A stretch of 64,000 nt of DNA. It comes from Struthio camelus (lineage: Eukaryota; Chordata; Aves; Struthioniformes; Struthionidae). Below, piece after piece: positions 62,479 through 64,000 of the stretch. Below the pieces are notes generated by a model. That model ran no database searches. It was not told the origin of the DNA and saw only the letters and a program-made list of their open reading frames with translations. Where the stretch lies: assembly GCF_040807025.1 (NCBI RefSeq), contig NC_090944.1, positions 125,107,738-125,171,737 of the forward strand. Direction: 5' to 3'. Made by a program: the position numbers and the translations under genes. How positions within the stretch are numbered: position 1 is the stretch's first letter; every line of letters begins with the position of its first letter.

Positions 62479-62656
62479 ATGTCTGGAGAAGTACGTTTGA
62501 AGCAGCTGGAGCAGTTTATTTTGGATGGGCCAACTCAGACTAATGGTCAATGCTTCAGTGTGGAAACCTTGCTGGATATACTCATCTGCCTTTATGATGA
62601 ATGTAATAATTCCCCTTTGAGAAGAGAGAAGAATATTCTTGAGTATCTAGAATGGG
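62479..62656 (+). CDS. CDC42BPA: CDC42BPA (MRCK alpha) first coding exon, partial gene
   Basis: This exon encodes the first 59 residues of myotonic dystrophy kinase-related Cdc42-binding kinase alpha plus the first base of codon 60. The start reads [20 protein letters not shown] and the exon ends ...KNILEYLEW; both match the vertebrate MRCK alpha N-terminus as I know it. In this family the segment precedes the kinase domain and helps dimerisation. The full protein is a large Ser/Thr kinase with coiled coil, C1, PH, CNH and CRIB parts that acts downstream of Cdc42 on myosin light chain regulation and actomyosin. The exon ends in TGGG|GTAAGT, phase 1, so the next exon should begin by completing an Ala-type GCN codon; that exon is not in the window. 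I chose the ATG at 62479 because -3 is A and the family starts there. An in-frame ATG at 62461 would add six residues. Identification is very likely correct; 3' exons lie beyond the window. Confidence 0.95.
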
Positions 62657-64000
62657 GTAAGTTTGAATATGTTTGTTTTGTGTACATCCGTCCGTATTCT
62701 TGTCTGCTTTGTATAACGTCTCTGTTATTTATATGTAAGAGGGGATTGTTTATTACTCAGTGTTTTCCAGGGAAGTATTATCAGTTTTACTGTATTGAAA
62801 CATGCTGGTGGTGATAAAGGGAAAAAAAAAAATCTGTGTTGGTTATTCGTTGTCGAGGTATGCATTTAAAACAGAGAATCATTTTTGACGTGGATCAGAT
62901 TCTGGTACGTGAGGTATATTTGCTTGCCTTTAGGCCCAGCTATTGAGTTTTGTATCCTGAAGTTACTGGGAATTTAGAAGAACGAGGGATAAATTCTGTG
63001 ATACTTTGAAAAAAGATGAGTACACAACCCTATGTACTATAGTACTCTAAAATAAAAGGTTGGCCCAACCAGAAAATCTTTCGGCTGTCTTAAATAGTAT
63101 GTCTATGAAAAGTCTGTGAAAATGGAGACCAATACAGTCTCTTCTTAAGCATGAAGTCATTGTTATCTGAATTAGATTATTTTCCGGATAAGGAAAATGA
63201 AAAGCAGAATAAAATTGTGTTTCCCTCCGTTTCCATCTTCTATAATATCATGCCAAAACTAAGAAAGTATTTATGGGTTTTTAAACAAAAACAGGTGAAT
63301 GACAACGATCCAGCTCTCCTTAAGTTGTCACTGGACTGGTCGTCTCTAATTTTTCTTTTAATTTATTTTCATCCTCTTAAATATAGATGCAAAACGGAAG
63401 ATATAGTCTGACATTAGAACCTTGATGAGAACGTTTGCTGTGTGTGACCTTCAGACTTCAAAGTCACGTTGTACTTCTGCATTTACATTTAGAATCATTT
63501 ATCACCTATGGTTTGTAATAAATACATCAGGAGGCTGCCTTTATTAAAAAAGCACATTTTCAAGTGACAGAAAAAGTATTTGATTAATTAACTGGTAGAG
63601 TTCTTCACAATGAAGTCACTGAGGAAAGACATTGTTTTGCTAACTGATCTGAACGACTTCAGACTGGTGCGTGTGTTTTTATTTTTTTGCTCCTCACTGT
63701 AGTCATACTGACATCTAAAGGACATCTGACTCAGTAATTAAGTTTCTTACACTGTTGGCATTGCACTGGTCTTTGTTTTCTCACTCTCTGGAAGAACTAT
63801 AATTAATGTATCCTAGCTAAGGAGGAAATAGTAATTAAAAATTACTTCTGAAGAACTTTCACTCTAAAACTGACATTATGGCATACAGAAGTTATGAAAG
63901 ATTTGGAAAAAATCCAGTGGCTCAAAGGACATTTTTACGTGAGAATTTCCGGTATGCAGCAATGCCTTTGGCGAGCTTGTATCCTGTAAATTAAAAGCTA
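62657..64000 (+). other. CDC42BPA: Start of CDC42BPA intron after first coding exon
   Basis: From GTAAGT at 62657 to the end of the window there is AT-rich sequence with no match to the next part of the kinase (the segment leading to the GRGAFGEV glycine loop). Open frames here are short and unremarkable. Large first introns are usual for this gene. Confidence 0.85.

Overview
The window looks like a stretch of bird nuclear genome: large, gene-poor and AT-rich, with few repeats. Two things point to this. One is a 2.8 kb CR1 LINE with the avian-type 3' end (ATTCTGTG-type microsatellite). The other is the first coding exon of a vertebrate kinase at the right edge. I see no bacterial operon, CRISPR array, tRNA or rRNA. 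Most open frames here are chance open stretches or antisense readings of the CpG island and of the CR1.

Layout. 1-14.15 kb is intergenic. It holds ancient MIR/CORE-SINE-like remnants, a small CR1 tail, a possible promoter and first exon with a CRE site (8.4-8.67 kb), and a decayed coding-like tract (12.3-13.4 kb, minus). 14.15-16.92 kb is a 5'-truncated CR1 on the minus strand. It keeps the end of its endonuclease domain, a reverse transcriptase with visible SGVPQGS and FADD motifs, and its 3' tail, but it is broken by a stop and frameshifts. 16.9-26.4 kb is intergenic. At 26.4-35 kb, minus strand, there is a candidate spliced locus that I cannot name. Its proposed last exon encodes a kelch-repeat-like C-terminus ending at a stop, followed by AATAAA and a GT-rich tract. 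Up to three small exons with good splice sites lie upstream of it. 35-60.5 kb is intergenic, with scattered splice-like exons of low certainty.

60.5-62.66 kb is the best-supported part. A dense CpG island (GC boxes, a YY1-type site, potential quadruplex DNA, several short upstream ORFs) leads to the first coding exon of CDC42BPA (MRCK alpha), which starts at 62479 and ends at a GTAAGT donor after 62656. A 5'-UTR intron (61665-62298) is likely from its splice sites. The rest, to 64000, is the start of the first intron after the coding start.

No clear new biological system was found. The observation most worth following up is the minus-strand kelch-like locus. After that come the uORF-rich leader of CDC42BPA and the possible CRE-driven transcript 54 kb upstream.
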